Source: JAHEKD01 sp965215945 (GTDB lineage Bacteria; Pseudomonadota; Gammaproteobacteria; Arenicellales; JAHEKD01). Taken from it: a stretch of 64,000 nt of DNA. The translations under genes and the position numbers were made by a program. Below, piece after piece: positions 9,129 through 18,535 of the stretch; positions within the stretch are counted from its first letter, which is position 1; each line of letters starts with the position of its first letter. The notes beneath the pieces were generated by a model. The model made no database searches. It was not told where the DNA came from and saw only the letters and a program-made list of their open reading frames with translations. Location: the NCBI GenBank assembly GCA_965215945.1, contig CBDCFC010000015.1:1-64000 (forward strand). Reading direction: 5' to 3'.

Positions 9129-10796
9129 TTAGAACAGGCCTTCCACCTGCCCCTGATCATTGATTTTGATATGGTTGGCCGCAGGAATTCTAGGCAATCC
9201 AGGCATGGTCATGATATCGCCGCATACAACCACGATAAATCCAGCACCTGCTGATAACCTGACTTCACGAATCGGCACAACATGGCCGGTTGGCGCGCCC
9301 TTAAGACTAGGATCAGTTGAAAAACTATATTGGGTTTTAGCAATGCAAACAGGAAGATTACCAAATCCGGCTGCTTCCAGATCTTTGATGGAATTACGCG
9401 TTTTTTGATCGGCAGTTATATCATCGGCGCGGTATAACTTGGTTGCTACCGCTTTTATTTTGTCCCAAATACCCATATCATCAGGATATAAAGTACCGAA
9501 TTGACTCATGCCGCTATCGGCAACTTTAACAACCTCGTGCGCTAATTCTGTAGTACCGTTGCCGCCATTTGCCCAATGACTGGCCTCAATTGCTTTCACG
9601 CCGTGCTCGGCCGTCTGTTCTACAACTACATCCATTTCTGCTTGAGTATCGGCACTGAATTGATTGATTGCGACGACCACAGGGACACCGTATTGCTTGA
9701 TATTCTCAACATGTCGCACCAGGTTTGAGCAACCCTTTTTAACTGCTTCAACGTTTTCCTCGGTCAAAGCGTCTTTACCTACGCCGCCATGCATTTTTAA
9801 TGCTCTTATGGTGGCAACCAGAACAACTGCATCTGGAGCTAAACCTGCACTGCGGCATTTAATGTCGAAGAATTTTTCTGCACCAAGATCTGCACCAAAA
9901 CCCGCTTCAGTCACGACATAGTCGGCCAATTTCAATGCGGCTTTGGTCGCAATCACAGAATTGCAACCATGGGCAATATTGGCAAACGGACCGCCGTGAA
10001 TAAAGGCGGGATTATGTTCAAGTGTTTGTACTAAATTTGGCGCCAATGCATCTTTTAACAATACCGTCATCGGCCCGGGTGCCATAACAGCTTCAGCGCG
10101 TATGGGCTCACGATCACGCGTGTAGCCAACAACGATCAGACTCAGTCTGTTTTGCAAGTCTTCTAAATTCTTGGATAAACAGAAGATTGCCATGACTTCC
10201 GAGGCCACCGTAATATCAAAACCATCTTCACGCGGATAGCCGTTGGCAACACCCCCTAAGGAACTGGTGATTTGACGTAGTGAGCGGTCGTTCATATCAA
10301 CAACACGGCGCCAAGACACTCTCCGGGTATCAAAACCTGCCGCATTTCCCCAGTAAATATGATTATCAATTAACGCAGACAATAAACTGTGCGCCGAGGT
10401 AATCGCATGAAAGTCACCGGTAAAATGCAGATTGATATCTTCCATGGGAATAACCTGGGCGTAACCACCACCGGCAGCACCACCTTTCATGCCAAAGCAG
10501 GGACCTAACGATGGTTCGCGCAAACAAACCATGGCTTTTTTGCCAATTTTATTCATCCCATCTGTCAGCCCTACCGATGTTGTGGTTTTACCTTCACCGG
10601 CGGGTGTGGGTGTTATTGCAGTAACCAGAATTAATTTGCCATCGGGGTTATCTTTTAATGATTCTATATACTCCAGACTGATCTTCGCCTTGGTATGACC
10701 ATGAGGCATCAACGATTCATTAGGAATATCCAGTTTTGCGGCAATTTCACCAATAGGTTGAATAGGCGCAGCACGTGCAATTTCAATATCACTCAT
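9129..10796 (-). CDS. fhs: Formate-tetrahydrofolate ligase
   Basis: ATP-dependent ligase making 10-formyl-THF from formate and THF in the cytoplasm; 555 residues, full length. The P-loop-like motif TPAGEGKTTTSVGL (residues about 63-76), the FHAITSAHSLL segment and the GPFANIAHGCNS motif are typical. It supplies C1 units for purine and serine synthesis and, in serine-cycle organisms, feeds formate to serine; serine-cycle genes lie at 44-48 kb. No folD or fchA is adjacent. A terminator upstream (10841-10864) separates it from the leu/asd transcript. Confidence 0.95.
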   Translation of the reverse strand: MSDIEIARAAPIQPIGEIAAKLDIPNESLMPHGHTKAKISLEYIESLKDNPDGKLILVTAITPTPAGEGKTTTSVGLTDGMNKIGKKAMVCLREPSLGPCFGMKGGAAGGGYAQVIPMEDINLHFTGDFHAITSAHSLLSALIDNHIYWGNAAGFDTRRVSWRRVVDMNDRSLRQITSSLGGVANGYPREDGFDITVASEVMAIFCLSKNLEDLQNRLSLIVVGYTRDREPIRAEAVMAPGPMTVLLKDALAPNLVQTLEHNPAFIHGGPFANIAHGCNSVIATKAALKLADYVVTEAGFGADLGAEKFFDIKCRSAGLAPDAVVLVATIRALKMHGGVGKDALTEENVEAVKKGCSNLVRHVENIKQYGVPVVVAINQFSADTQAEMDVVVEQTAEHGVKAIEASHWANGGNGTTELAHEVVKVADSGMSQFGTLYPDDMGIWDKIKAVATKLYRADDITADQKTRNSIKDLEAAGFGNLPVCIAKTQYSFSTDPSLKGAPTGHVVPIREVRLSAGAGFIVVVCGDIMTMPGLPRIPAANHIKINDQGQVEGLF

Positions 10797-10840
10797 ACTA
10801 AATTCTCTGCGATCAAAGTTATTGTTAATATCCGGGCACG

Positions 10841-10864
10841 AAAAACCCCCAGCAAACGCCGGGT
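10841..10864 (-). terminator. Terminator of the leuCDB-asd-qor transcript
   Basis: On the minus strand an ACCC/GGGT hairpin with inner GC pairs (one internal mismatch) is followed by five T. It lies between the end of the quinone-oxidoreductase gene and the start of fhs, both on the minus strand, and so would end the upstream operon. Confidence 0.6.
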
Positions 10865-10980
10865 ATTTTAGTCAGATTTCCCCCGATATAAAGGTAAATC
10901 GCGCATTTTACAGCTTAAATTCGATTTTGATAATCAGATTACGAAGCCGATCATCGCAAAAACGAAGGAATAATGAAACT

Positions 10981-11042
10981 CCCCGCCGTAAACGGCGGGG
11001 TATCTATTTTGCTTTGCATGTTATCCCGTGGCAAGCCACGGG
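10981..11042. repeat. Paired GC-rich palindromes (REP-like)
   Basis: Two strong hairpins 24 bases apart: CCCCGCCG-TAAA-CGGCGGGG (10981-11000) and CCCGTGGC-AA-GCCACGGG (11025-11042). A similar pair with the same TAAA loop lies at 38733-38777, and the right end of the IS200-type element at 36641 also has a TAAA-loop hairpin. Confidence 0.65.
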
Positions 11043-11063
11043 GAATTTAACCCTCGCTAGCGA

Positions 11064-12044
11064 TTAAACCTCGAGCACAATTTTGCCGAAATGCTGACTG
11101 GACTCCATTATTTGATGAGCTTCAGCTGCTTGAGATAATTGCAAGACATCAAAAATCAGTGGTTCTATGGTTTTATTGGCAAACAAGGGCATAACGGTTT
11201 GTTGAAATTGCTTAATGATTTTGGCTTTTTCTTCAATCGGCCGCGAACGCAGAACTGAGCCAATTATTCGTTGCCGTCTAACCATCATTTGTGCAAGATT
11301 AATTTCCGCCTTAACACCCTTTGATACACCAATCTGCATCAAAGTGCCCCCTAGAGCCAGTGACCGCATATTGTCCTGATGGTAAGGCCCGCCTATATGA
11401 TCAAGAATCACATCAACTCCCCTGCCATCTGAAATTTGTTTTATCTCATCCGCAAATGATTGTTGTTGGTAATCAATCACGTGGTCGACCCCGAGTGCTT
11501 TCACCCGCTCAACCTTGCCGGACGAGCAAGTCACAAATGTCGTTACCTGTGGCGTGAGATGCTTAGACAATTGAATCGCAGCTGTATTGACGCCACCACC
11601 ACCACCGTGCAGCAATACCGATTGCTCGCCTGACAATTGACCCAATAAAAACACATTAAGATACGCCGTTATATAGGTTTCACAGATACATGCAGCTTGA
11701 TTGAAATCAAGTGCTTCTGGGATAGGCATGATGTGATCTTCATAGGCTGTGCAATATTCAGCATAACCACCACCTGCCACTAGAGCAAAAACCTTATCAC
11801 CCACTTGCCACTTCGATACCTCGGTGCCAATGTTTTCAATCACTCCCGCGATTTCCAGCCCCAGAATCTCTGATTCCCCTTTCGGGGCGGGATATTGACC
11901 CATACGCTGCATTACATCAGGTTTATTGACGGATGTTGCATGGACTTTGACTAAAACTTGATTGGCGGCTGGTTCAGGCTTTTGTGCTTCACCAAGAACC
12001 ATCACCTCCGGACCGCCAAAATCCTCAAGTACAATCGCTTTCAT
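11064..12044 (-). CDS. NAD(P)H quinone oxidoreductase, zinc-independent MDR family (PIG3-like)
   Basis: 326 residues; medium-chain dehydrogenase/reductase fold with an N-terminal GroES-like domain and a C-terminal nucleotide-binding domain. The nucleotide site is LLHGGGGGVNTAAIQLSK (residues about 143-160), and no catalytic zinc cysteines are visible, as in quinone oxidoreductases of the PIG3/QOR type. Probably reduces quinones with NADPH; the physiological substrate is unknown. Starts 9 bases after the asd stop, so it is the last gene of the leu-asd operon. Confidence 0.85.
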   Translation of the reverse strand: MKAIVLEDFGGPEVMVLGEAQKPEPAANQVLVKVHATSVNKPDVMQRMGQYPAPKGESEILGLEIAGVIENIGTEVSKWQVGDKVFALVAGGGYAEYCTAYEDHIMPIPEALDFNQAACICETYITAYLNVFLLGQLSGEQSVLLHGGGGGVNTAAIQLSKHLTPQVTTFVTCSSGKVERVKALGVDHVIDYQQQSFADEIKQISDGRGVDVILDHIGGPYHQDNMRSLALGGTLMQIGVSKGVKAEINLAQMMVRRQRIIGSVLRSRPIEEKAKIIKQFQQTVMPLFANKTIEPLIFDVLQLSQAAEAHQIMESSQHFGKIVLEV

Positions 12045-12053
12045 AATGCTGAC

Positions 12054-13055
12054 TTATAACAACTCGGCAATTTGCACACTGTTTAAAGCTGCGCCTTTGC
12101 GCACATTATCCGATACCACCCACATATTCAAACCACGAGGATGAGAAATATCCTCGCGAATACGACCCACAAAAACATCATCCTTGTGTGCGGCTTCAGT
12201 TACAGCCGTTGGGTAACCCCCAGGCTTTTGGGTGTCCAGAACGGTAACCCCCGGCGCTTTTTTCAGAATTTTAGTAGCCTGTTCTGCGGTTATTTTTTCC
12301 CTGGTTTCAATATGCACCGCTTCCGAATGCCCATAAAACACTGGCACTCGCACCGCAGTAGGGTTTACTTGAATAGAGTCATCTTCCATGATCTTGCGTG
12401 TCTCCCACACTATTTTCATTTCTTCCTTGGTATAGCCGTTATCTAAAAACACATCGATTTGTGGCAAGGCATTAAATGCAATCTGCTTGGGCATAACCTC
12501 AGGCTTGATCGGTTTAGCGTTCAACAGATTAGCCGTTTGTGATGCCAATTCTTCAATGGCCTCTTTACCCGCACCGGACACCGCTTGATAGGTCGCTACA
12601 TTAATGCGTTCAATCCCAACCGCATCATAAATTGGTTTTAGCGCAACTAACATCTGAATAGTAGAGCAGTTCGGGTTGGCAATAATATTGTTATGCCCGT
12701 TAATCGCATGTGGATTCACCTCAGGAACAACCAGCGGCTTGTCATCGTCATAACGAAATTGAGAAGTATTATCAATAACGACACAACCTGTTGCGGCGGC
12801 CTTGGGTGCATACTCCGCTGAAACCGACGCACCTGCAGAAAACAAACCAATCTGTGTTTTGGAAAAGTCAAATTCAGCCAGATTCTCGACGATCACCGAT
12901 TTGCCGTTAAAGTTGATTTTGGTGCCCGCCGAACGTTCGCTGGATAGCGGATAAATATTCTCAATCGGAAACTGGCGCTTTTGCAAAATATCCAGCATGG
13001 CTTCACCAACCGCGCCTGTTGCGCCTACCACTGCTACATTAAATTTATCTGACAT
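12054..13055 (-). CDS. asd: Aspartate-semialdehyde dehydrogenase
   Basis: Reduces aspartyl phosphate to aspartate semialdehyde with NADPH, the branch point for Lys, Met, Thr and diaminopimelate. 333 residues. N-terminal nucleotide-binding motif VVGATGAVGEAM, catalytic cysteine in NPNCSTIQML (residues about 129-138), and catalytic His in RVPVFYGHSEAVHIET. It lies 28 bases downstream of leuB, an arrangement common in gammaproteobacteria. Confidence 0.95.
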   Translation of the reverse strand: MSDKFNVAVVGATGAVGEAMLDILQKRQFPIENIYPLSSERSAGTKINFNGKSVIVENLAEFDFSKTQIGLFSAGASVSAEYAPKAAATGCVVIDNTSQFRYDDDKPLVVPEVNPHAINGHNNIIANPNCSTIQMLVALKPIYDAVGIERINVATYQAVSGAGKEAIEELASQTANLLNAKPIKPEVMPKQIAFNALPQIDVFLDNGYTKEEMKIVWETRKIMEDDSIQVNPTAVRVPVFYGHSEAVHIETREKITAEQATKILKKAPGVTVLDTQKPGGYPTAVTEAAHKDDVFVGRIREDISHPRGLNMWVVSDNVRKGAALNSVQIAELL

Positions 13056-13083
13056 AAAATTCCTTTAAATACTAACTAAATTA

Positions 13084-14157
13084 TTAATTCAAAGCCTGAA
13101 TAACAGTATCGCCCATTTGCTCCGTCGAACATATGGAGTCATCGGATGTCGCAATATCAGGAGTGCGCAACCCTTGGGCAAGCACTCTCTTCACAGCTGT
13201 TTCAATCTTATCCGCCAACCCTCCCTGACCCAGTGAGTAACGCAACAACATTGCCAAAGACAAAATTGTTGCCAACGGATTAGCTTTGGCCTGTCCGGCA
13301 ATATCGGGGGCTGAGCCGTGCACTGGTTCGTACAAACCTTGTGCAGACTGATTTAACGATGCCGAGGGTAACATGCCGATTGAACCGGTCAACATGGCTG
13401 CACAATCAGACAGAATATCCCCAAACATATTGCCGGTCACAATTACATCAAACTGTTTCGGGTTTCGAACCAACTGCATGGCGGCATTGTCGACATACAT
13501 GTGACTAAGTTTTACATCCGGGTACTCGACCGCGACTTCTTCTACAATTTCTCGCCACAATTCAGACACTTCCAGGACATTAGCCTTATCGACCGAGCAT
13601 AAACTATTATTTCTTGCTTGTGCTGTTTTAAATGCAGTGTGGGCTATACGTCTGATCTCTGATTCGCTGTAAACCAGAGTATTAAAACCGACCCGCTCCC
13701 CGTCTCGATTCTCAATACCACGCGGATGGCCAAAATAAATACCGCCTGTTAACTCGCGAACAATCACAATATCCAGATTAGCAACAACATCGGCTTTCAA
13801 GGTCGATGCAGTAGCCAATTCTGAATATAAGATTGCAGGTCGCAGATTCGCATACAAATCCAGTTCAGCCCGCAATTTCAGCAATGCCGTTTCCGGGCGT
13901 AGACTCCTTTCCAGGCCATCCCACTTGGGTCCACCAACAGCCCCCAGCAATATTCCCGCTGAGGATTTAGCCTGCTCCAAAACCTCTTGAGGAAATGGAT
14001 CACCGCATTTATCGTAAGCAGCACCGCCAATATCCAGCCTAATAATTTCAGCACCCAGTCCATGATCTTGATTTAACACGTCCAGTAGCTTTTGTGCCTC
14101 ATCAATGACTTCCGGTCCAATACCGTCTCCAGGTAATAACAAAATTTTGGCGCTCAT
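13084..14157 (-). CDS. leuB: 3-isopropylmalate dehydrogenase
   Basis: NAD-dependent oxidative decarboxylation of 3-isopropylmalate in leucine synthesis, cytoplasmic. About 357 residues. Contains LLLPGDGIGPEV at the N-terminus, the substrate-binding arginines in LRAELDLYANLRP and the metal-site segment NMFGDILSDCAAMLTGSIGMLPSA. The start chosen is the ATG that overlaps the leuD stop as TGATG, which indicates translational coupling; an alternative start 15 bases further upstream within leuD is less likely. Confidence 0.94.
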   Translation of the reverse strand: MSAKILLLPGDGIGPEVIDEAQKLLDVLNQDHGLGAEIIRLDIGGAAYDKCGDPFPQEVLEQAKSSAGILLGAVGGPKWDGLERSLRPETALLKLRAELDLYANLRPAILYSELATASTLKADVVANLDIVIVRELTGGIYFGHPRGIENRDGERVGFNTLVYSESEIRRIAHTAFKTAQARNNSLCSVDKANVLEVSELWREIVEEVAVEYPDVKLSHMYVDNAAMQLVRNPKQFDVIVTGNMFGDILSDCAAMLTGSIGMLPSASLNQSAQGLYEPVHGSAPDIAGQAKANPLATILSLAMLLRYSLGQGGLADKIETAVKRVLAQGLRTPDIATSDDSICSTEQMGDTVIQALN

Positions 14158-14795
14158 CAATTGAACACCCAAGGAGTGACTTTTCTGCGCTGTTCTTCAT
14201 AGGTCTTAATTTTTTCAGCTTGCTGCAGCGTTATACCTATGTCGTCCAGACCTTCCAGTAAGCGATGCTTGTTACCCGGATTTATTTCAAATTGATAAAC
14301 CTTACCCGCATCTGTTGTCACCGATTGATTCGGCAAGTCAACATTAAACTCACAGCCCACATTTTCAGTAACTTCGGCGAACATCTCATCTATTTGCTGA
14401 TGTGGCAAAACAACAGGCAGAATTCCATTTTTAAAACAGTTATTTAAGAAGATATCGGCAAAGCTGGGCGCTATTACACAACTAAATCCATAATCCAACA
14501 ACGCCCAGGGCGCATGTTCACGGGAAGAACCACAACCAAAGTTTTCACGGGTCAACAGAGTTTTTGCGCCCTGATAGCGATCATGATTAAGCACGAACTC
14601 GGGGTTTAATTGCCGCTTGGAATGATCCATTCCCGGCTCCCCTTTATCCAGATAACGCCAGTCGTCAAACAGATTGGGGCCAAATCCGGTTCGCTTGATG
14701 GATTTCAAGTATTGCTTGGGAATAATTTGATCAGTATCGATATTAGCTTGATCCAAAGCCGCTACCAAACCTTTTAATGTAGTAAATTTTTGCAT
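14157..14795 (-). CDS. leuD: 3-isopropylmalate dehydratase small subunit
   Basis: 212 residues; swivelling small subunit of isopropylmalate isomerase, which works with LeuC to convert 2- to 3-isopropylmalate. Typical sequence blocks are ANIDTDQIIPKQYLK (residues about 16-30) and NFGCGSSREHAPWAL (about 81-95). It is 6 bases downstream of leuC and overlaps leuB by one base. Confidence 0.95.
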   Translation of the reverse strand: MQKFTTLKGLVAALDQANIDTDQIIPKQYLKSIKRTGFGPNLFDDWRYLDKGEPGMDHSKRQLNPEFVLNHDRYQGAKTLLTRENFGCGSSREHAPWALLDYGFSCVIAPSFADIFLNNCFKNGILPVVLPHQQIDEMFAEVTENVGCEFNVDLPNQSVTTDAGKVYQFEINPGNKHRLLEGLDDIGITLQQAEKIKTYEEQRRKVTPWVFN

Positions 14796-14801
14796 GTTTA
14801 A

Positions 14802-16205
14802 TCAGTTTAAATTGTTTACATCAACAAAGTGACCGGCTACTGCCGCCGCTGCCGCCATGACTGGTGAAACTAAATGTGTACGTCCACCACGCCCCTGTCG
14901 ACCCTCGAAGTTTCGGTTAGACGTTGACGCACAACGTTCACCTGATTCGAGTTGATCTTCATTCATACCTAGACACATGGAACATCCTGGTTCACGCCAC
15001 TCGAAACCAGCAGATTTAAACACTTCGTCCAAACCTTCTTGTTCAGCCTGTTGTTTCACCAAACCAGATCCTGGCACCACCATGGCCAGTTTGATGTTGG
15101 CGGCCAGTTTTTTACCTTTGATGACATCAGCTGCTGCTCGTAAATCTTCAATGCGGGCGTTGGTACATGAACCAATAAAAATTTTATCCGGGTGGATGTC
15201 TTCGGCCTTCATACCAGGTCTTAAATCCATATATTCCAAGGCGCGTTGCATACCTTCGCGTTTAACCGGGTCTTGTTCCTGCTCAGGGTCAGGAACTGAT
15301 GCATCAACCGGCATCACCATTTCCGGCGAGGTGCCCCAACTCATGAAAGGTTTAATCTGGCTGCCGTCCAGCTCAATTTCAATATCAAACTCAGCATTTT
15401 TATCACTTTTTAAACCCTGCCAATAGTTAACGGCCTGATCCCACAATTCACCCTCAGGGCTATAGGGACGACCTTTGACATAGGCGATTGTTTTGTCATC
15501 AACAGCAACTAAACCGGCCCTGGCTCCTGCTTCAATCGACATGTTACAAATCGTCATCCGGCCTTCCATACTCAACGACTCAATCACTTCGCCGGCGTAT
15601 TCAATGGTATAACCTGTGCCACCGGCTGTTCCGATTTTGCCAATAATAGCGAGAATCACGTCCTTAGCAGTTACCCCTGCTTGCATATGACCATTAACGG
15701 TCACGCGCATATTTTTCGCCTTTTTTTGCAAAATACATTGAGTCGCCAAAACATGTTCCACATCAGAGGTTCCAATACCAAACGCCAAAGCTCCCAAAGC
15801 ACCGTGTGTGGATGTATGTGAGTCACCACAGACAATAGTCATTCCGGGCAAAGTTGAGCCCTGTTCCAGCCCAATGACATGCACAATTCCCTGGCGAATA
15901 TCATCCATACCAAACAACGTAATTCCCGCTGATTCACAATTATCAGTTAATGTGGTGACTTGTAACTTTGAAATGGGATCAGAGATCCCGAGACTCCTGT
16001 CAGTTGTCGGTACGTTATGATCCGCCACTGCCAGGTTGGCATTAATGCGCCAGGGTTTGCGCCCGGTGAGTTTTAACCCCTCAAACGCCTGTGGGGACGT
16101 TACTTCGTGGACCAATTGACGGTCAATATAAAGCAAACTGGTGCCGTCGTCATAACTATGCACCAAATGAGCATCCCATAATTTATCGTAAAGCGTTTTT
16201 GCCAT
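14802..16205 (-). CDS. leuC: 3-isopropylmalate dehydratase large subunit
   Basis: 467 residues; aconitase-family catalytic subunit. The [4Fe-4S] ligands are in FIGSCTNARIEDLRAA (first Cys) and EPGCSMCLGMN (CxxC). Other conserved parts are CGDSHTSTHGALGALAFGIGTSDVEHVLATQ and the C-terminal SNRNFEGRQGRGGRTHLVSPVMAAAAA. First gene of the leuC-leuD-leuB-asd-qor operon, divergent from a LysR gene that may regulate it. Confidence 0.96.
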   Translation of the reverse strand: MAKTLYDKLWDAHLVHSYDDGTSLLYIDRQLVHEVTSPQAFEGLKLTGRKPWRINANLAVADHNVPTTDRSLGISDPISKLQVTTLTDNCESAGITLFGMDDIRQGIVHVIGLEQGSTLPGMTIVCGDSHTSTHGALGALAFGIGTSDVEHVLATQCILQKKAKNMRVTVNGHMQAGVTAKDVILAIIGKIGTAGGTGYTIEYAGEVIESLSMEGRMTICNMSIEAGARAGLVAVDDKTIAYVKGRPYSPEGELWDQAVNYWQGLKSDKNAEFDIEIELDGSQIKPFMSWGTSPEMVMPVDASVPDPEQEQDPVKREGMQRALEYMDLRPGMKAEDIHPDKIFIGSCTNARIEDLRAAADVIKGKKLAANIKLAMVVPGSGLVKQQAEQEGLDEVFKSAGFEWREPGCSMCLGMNEDQLESGERCASTSNRNFEGRQGRGGRTHLVSPVMAAAAAVAGHFVDVNNLN

Positions 16206-16284
16206 TGTGCTGGTTTAATTGAGCTTGACTTGAAATAGTAGCCTATTTGTTTTATAAATCAAATTTATTATTTTTATTATTTTA

Positions 16285-16299
16285 ATTCCAATTTGGAAT
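16285..16299. promoter_or_regulatory. Perfect 15-base palindrome in the leuC/LysR intergenic region
   Basis: ATTCCAATTTGGAAT, immediately before the start codon of the divergent LysR gene. LysR proteins bind T-N11-A palindromes and often repress their own gene; this site matches that pattern (T-N11-A present). Binding is inferred. Confidence 0.45.
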
Positions 16300-16301
16300 A
16301 G

Positions 16302-17210
16302 ATGGATTACGACCAATTAAAAACGTTCATCACTTTAGCCGAAACAGGCTCATTCTCATTAAGTGCTGAAAAACTTAATATTACTCAACCAGCAGTAAGC
16401 AAAAGAATTTCGCTATTAGAATCCCAGCTTAATTGCAAATTATTCGACAGAGTTGGAAAAACAAACAAACTCACCGCCGCAGGTGAATTGACATTGGCAA
16501 GAGCAAAAAAGATTCTATCTGAGAGCAAAGAACTTCGGCACGATATCGCGAATCTTACCGATACGATATCCGGAAAATTAGTAATCTCAACCAGCCATCA
16601 TATTGGACTGCATCGTCTACCCCCGATTCTTAAAGCCTATGTTAAGCATTACCCTGATGTTGAACTCGATATGCGATTTACTGACTCAGAGATTGCCTAT
16701 AATGATGTCTTGCATGGAGAGACATCACTAGCCATTGCCACTTTGCCAAGCAAAGTGGACGAAAAGCATATTTCGGTTTACCCATTGTGGCTTGACCAAC
16801 TCGTGCTAGTCTGTGCTAATAATCATCCTTTGGTTAAAAGAAAATCACTCAATGCCGAGGACCTTGAAAACTACAATGCAATTCTGCCAGGAGAAGAAAC
16901 ATTTACCCGCCGTATCATTGATAAGTATTTCAAATCGAAAAACCTTAAACTAAAAATCGCATTTGAGACCAATTACTTAGAAACAATTAAGGTGATGGTT
17001 GCATCAGGACTGGGCTGGTCAGTTCTACCCCATATACTTGCCGGCAAAGAACTAAAAGTCGTTTCATTTCCATCATTGCGCTTAACTCGCAGGCTCGGTG
17101 TCATTATCAATAAAAACATGACCTTGCCAAATTCCGCCCAGGCAATGCTTGAATTACTTAAAACTCAAAGTGATTATTTAGAGTTGAAAGAACAATTTCA
17201 GAACTTGTAA
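16302..17210 (+). CDS. LysR-family transcriptional regulator
   Basis: 302 residues. N-terminal winged helix-turn-helix (residues about 1-60, GSFSLSAEKLNITQPAVSKRISLLE) and a periplasmic-binding-like effector domain from about residue 90. It diverges from leuC, with a 15-base palindrome just in front of its start, so it probably controls the leucine operon and itself. Effector unknown; an isopropylmalate-type signal would fit the position but is a guess. Confidence 0.85.
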   Translation: MDYDQLKTFITLAETGSFSLSAEKLNITQPAVSKRISLLESQLNCKLFDRVGKTNKLTAAGELTLARAKKILSESKELRHDIANLTDTISGKLVISTSHHIGLHRLPPILKAYVKHYPDVELDMRFTDSEIAYNDVLHGETSLAIATLPSKVDEKHISVYPLWLDQLVLVCANNHPLVKRKSLNAEDLENYNAILPGEETFTRRIIDKYFKSKNLKLKIAFETNYLETIKVMVASGLGWSVLPHILAGKELKVVSFPSLRLTRRLGVIINKNMTLPNSAQAMLELLKTQSDYLELKEQFQNL

Positions 17211-17219
17211 GAGATATTT

Positions 17220-18140
17220 TCAGACTTTTATATCAAGATTGGCCGGATTAATTAATCGTTTAGGTTTTACTGAATGCCCCTGGACGATTAACCCTATCCC
17301 AAGAAATTGATCAGTTGAATCAAGATATAACCGAACCAGTCCATTGGCAGGCAAGCCGTTCTTTGGGATTGGTTGACCCTTAAATAATCGTTCGACCTGA
17401 TTTTTATTCAATTCAAGCGCTACCAGATGACTTAGAACTTGATCGGCTGGTTTAAGCAGATTTTGCCGTTTAACCGGCTCAGGCATTTTTTTCAATTGAT
17501 CAACGGTAATCGCATCATTAACAGACAAATTCCCGACCATTGTTCGTCGTAAGGCCTTTACGTGCGCTCCACAACCAAGCTCTTCGCCTAAATCGTAAGC
17601 CAAGGATCTAACATAAAATCCACTAGAGCATTTTATTAAAACATCTGCTTGTTCATCTGTATAGTCAATGAGTTCAAATCGATGTAATTCCATTTTTCTG
17701 GCCTCACGCTTTATCTCTATACCTTCTCGCGCGAGTTCATATAAGGGTTTACCGTCTTTCTTAAGGGCAGAATACATCGGTGGAACTTGATGAATCACAC
17801 CAACAAATTTTTCCATTGCATCGACAAGTTTCTGTTTGGAAACATTGACGGCGAGCATCTGAGTAACCTCACCGTCAGAGTCATAAGTATCAGTTGTTTC
17901 GCCTAATTTGAATGTTGCCAAGTAAGTTTTATCAGAATCAAGCAAATAGCTGGATAATTTAGTTGCCTCACCGAAGCACAACGGTAATAAACCTGTCGCC
18001 AGAGGATCAAGACTGCCAGTATGTCCTGCCTTTTTAGCTTTGAGTAAATACTTAACATCTTGCAAAGCCTGATTTGATGTTAAGCCCCTGGGTTTATCTA
18101 ATAGCAGTAAACCTGATACGTTATGACGGTTTTTAGACAT
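17220..18140 (-). CDS. truB: tRNA pseudouridine(55) synthase
   Basis: Forms pseudouridine 55 in the T-loop of tRNAs; 306 residues. Catalytic Asp is in HTGSLDPLATGLLP (residues about 40-53). N-terminal LLLDKPRGLTSNQAL and the C-terminal PUA-like part are present. Last gene of the rimP-nusA-infB-rbfA-truB operon, 8 bases after rbfA. The rpsO-pnp pair that usually follows in gammaproteobacteria is absent here; a convergent LysR gene ends 9 bases away. Confidence 0.95.
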   Translation of the reverse strand: MSKNRHNVSGLLLLDKPRGLTSNQALQDVKYLLKAKKAGHTGSLDPLATGLLPLCFGEATKLSSYLLDSDKTYLATFKLGETTDTYDSDGEVTQMLAVNVSKQKLVDAMEKFVGVIHQVPPMYSALKKDGKPLYELAREGIEIKREARKMELHRFELIDYTDEQADVLIKCSSGFYVRSLAYDLGEELGCGAHVKALRRTMVGNLSVNDAITVDQLKKMPEPVKRQNLLKPADQVLSHLVALELNKNQVERLFKGQPIPKNGLPANGLVRLYLDSTDQFLGIGLIVQGHSVKPKRLINPANLDIKV

Positions 18141-18148
18141 TGAACTAT

Positions 18149-18502
18149 TTATTGATTATCTTTACTTCGTGCCTGCTCTATAAGGTCGCTCATTTTTAGC
18201 CCATTTTCTATGGAAGCATCATAAACAAATTGTAAATTCGGTGTGCTGCGCAAATCCAGTCGTTGACTAAGTAATCGTTTAAGATAACCTGACGCACTGG
18301 TTAGGGCGCTAATCAATTCCCTGTGTTCAAGATCATTGGAAAATTCCGTAACAAAAACTTTTGCCTGTTTTAAGTCTTTAGTCAATCTGACATCGGTCAA
18401 GGTAACCAAACCTATTCGTGGATCAGAAAGTTCGGAATTAATAATCAGGGCTAGCTCGCGTTGAATTAGCTCGCCTACGCGTCGAGTTCTATCGATTTCC
18501 AT
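18149..18502 (-). CDS. rbfA: 30S ribosome-binding factor A
   Basis: 117 residues; KH-fold protein needed for late 16S rRNA processing and 30S assembly. Recognisable by the RTRRVGELIQRELALIINSELSDPRIG N-terminal block and the LKRLLSQRLDLRSTPNLQFVYD segment. It lies between infB and truB as in most gammaproteobacteria. Confidence 0.94.
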   Translation of the reverse strand: MEIDRTRRVGELIQRELALIINSELSDPRIGLVTLTDVRLTKDLKQAKVFVTEFSNDLEHRELISALTSASGYLKRLLSQRLDLRSTPNLQFVYDASIENGLKMSDLIEQARSKDNQ

Positions 18503-18535
18503 AATAGTTTTTGAACAGCAGCTATCTGAGCAAGA

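Noticed and set aside
10981..11042. Possible CRISPR array or terminator pair
   Set aside because: Only two different palindromes, no repeat-spacer periodicity and no T-run; classed as REP-like.
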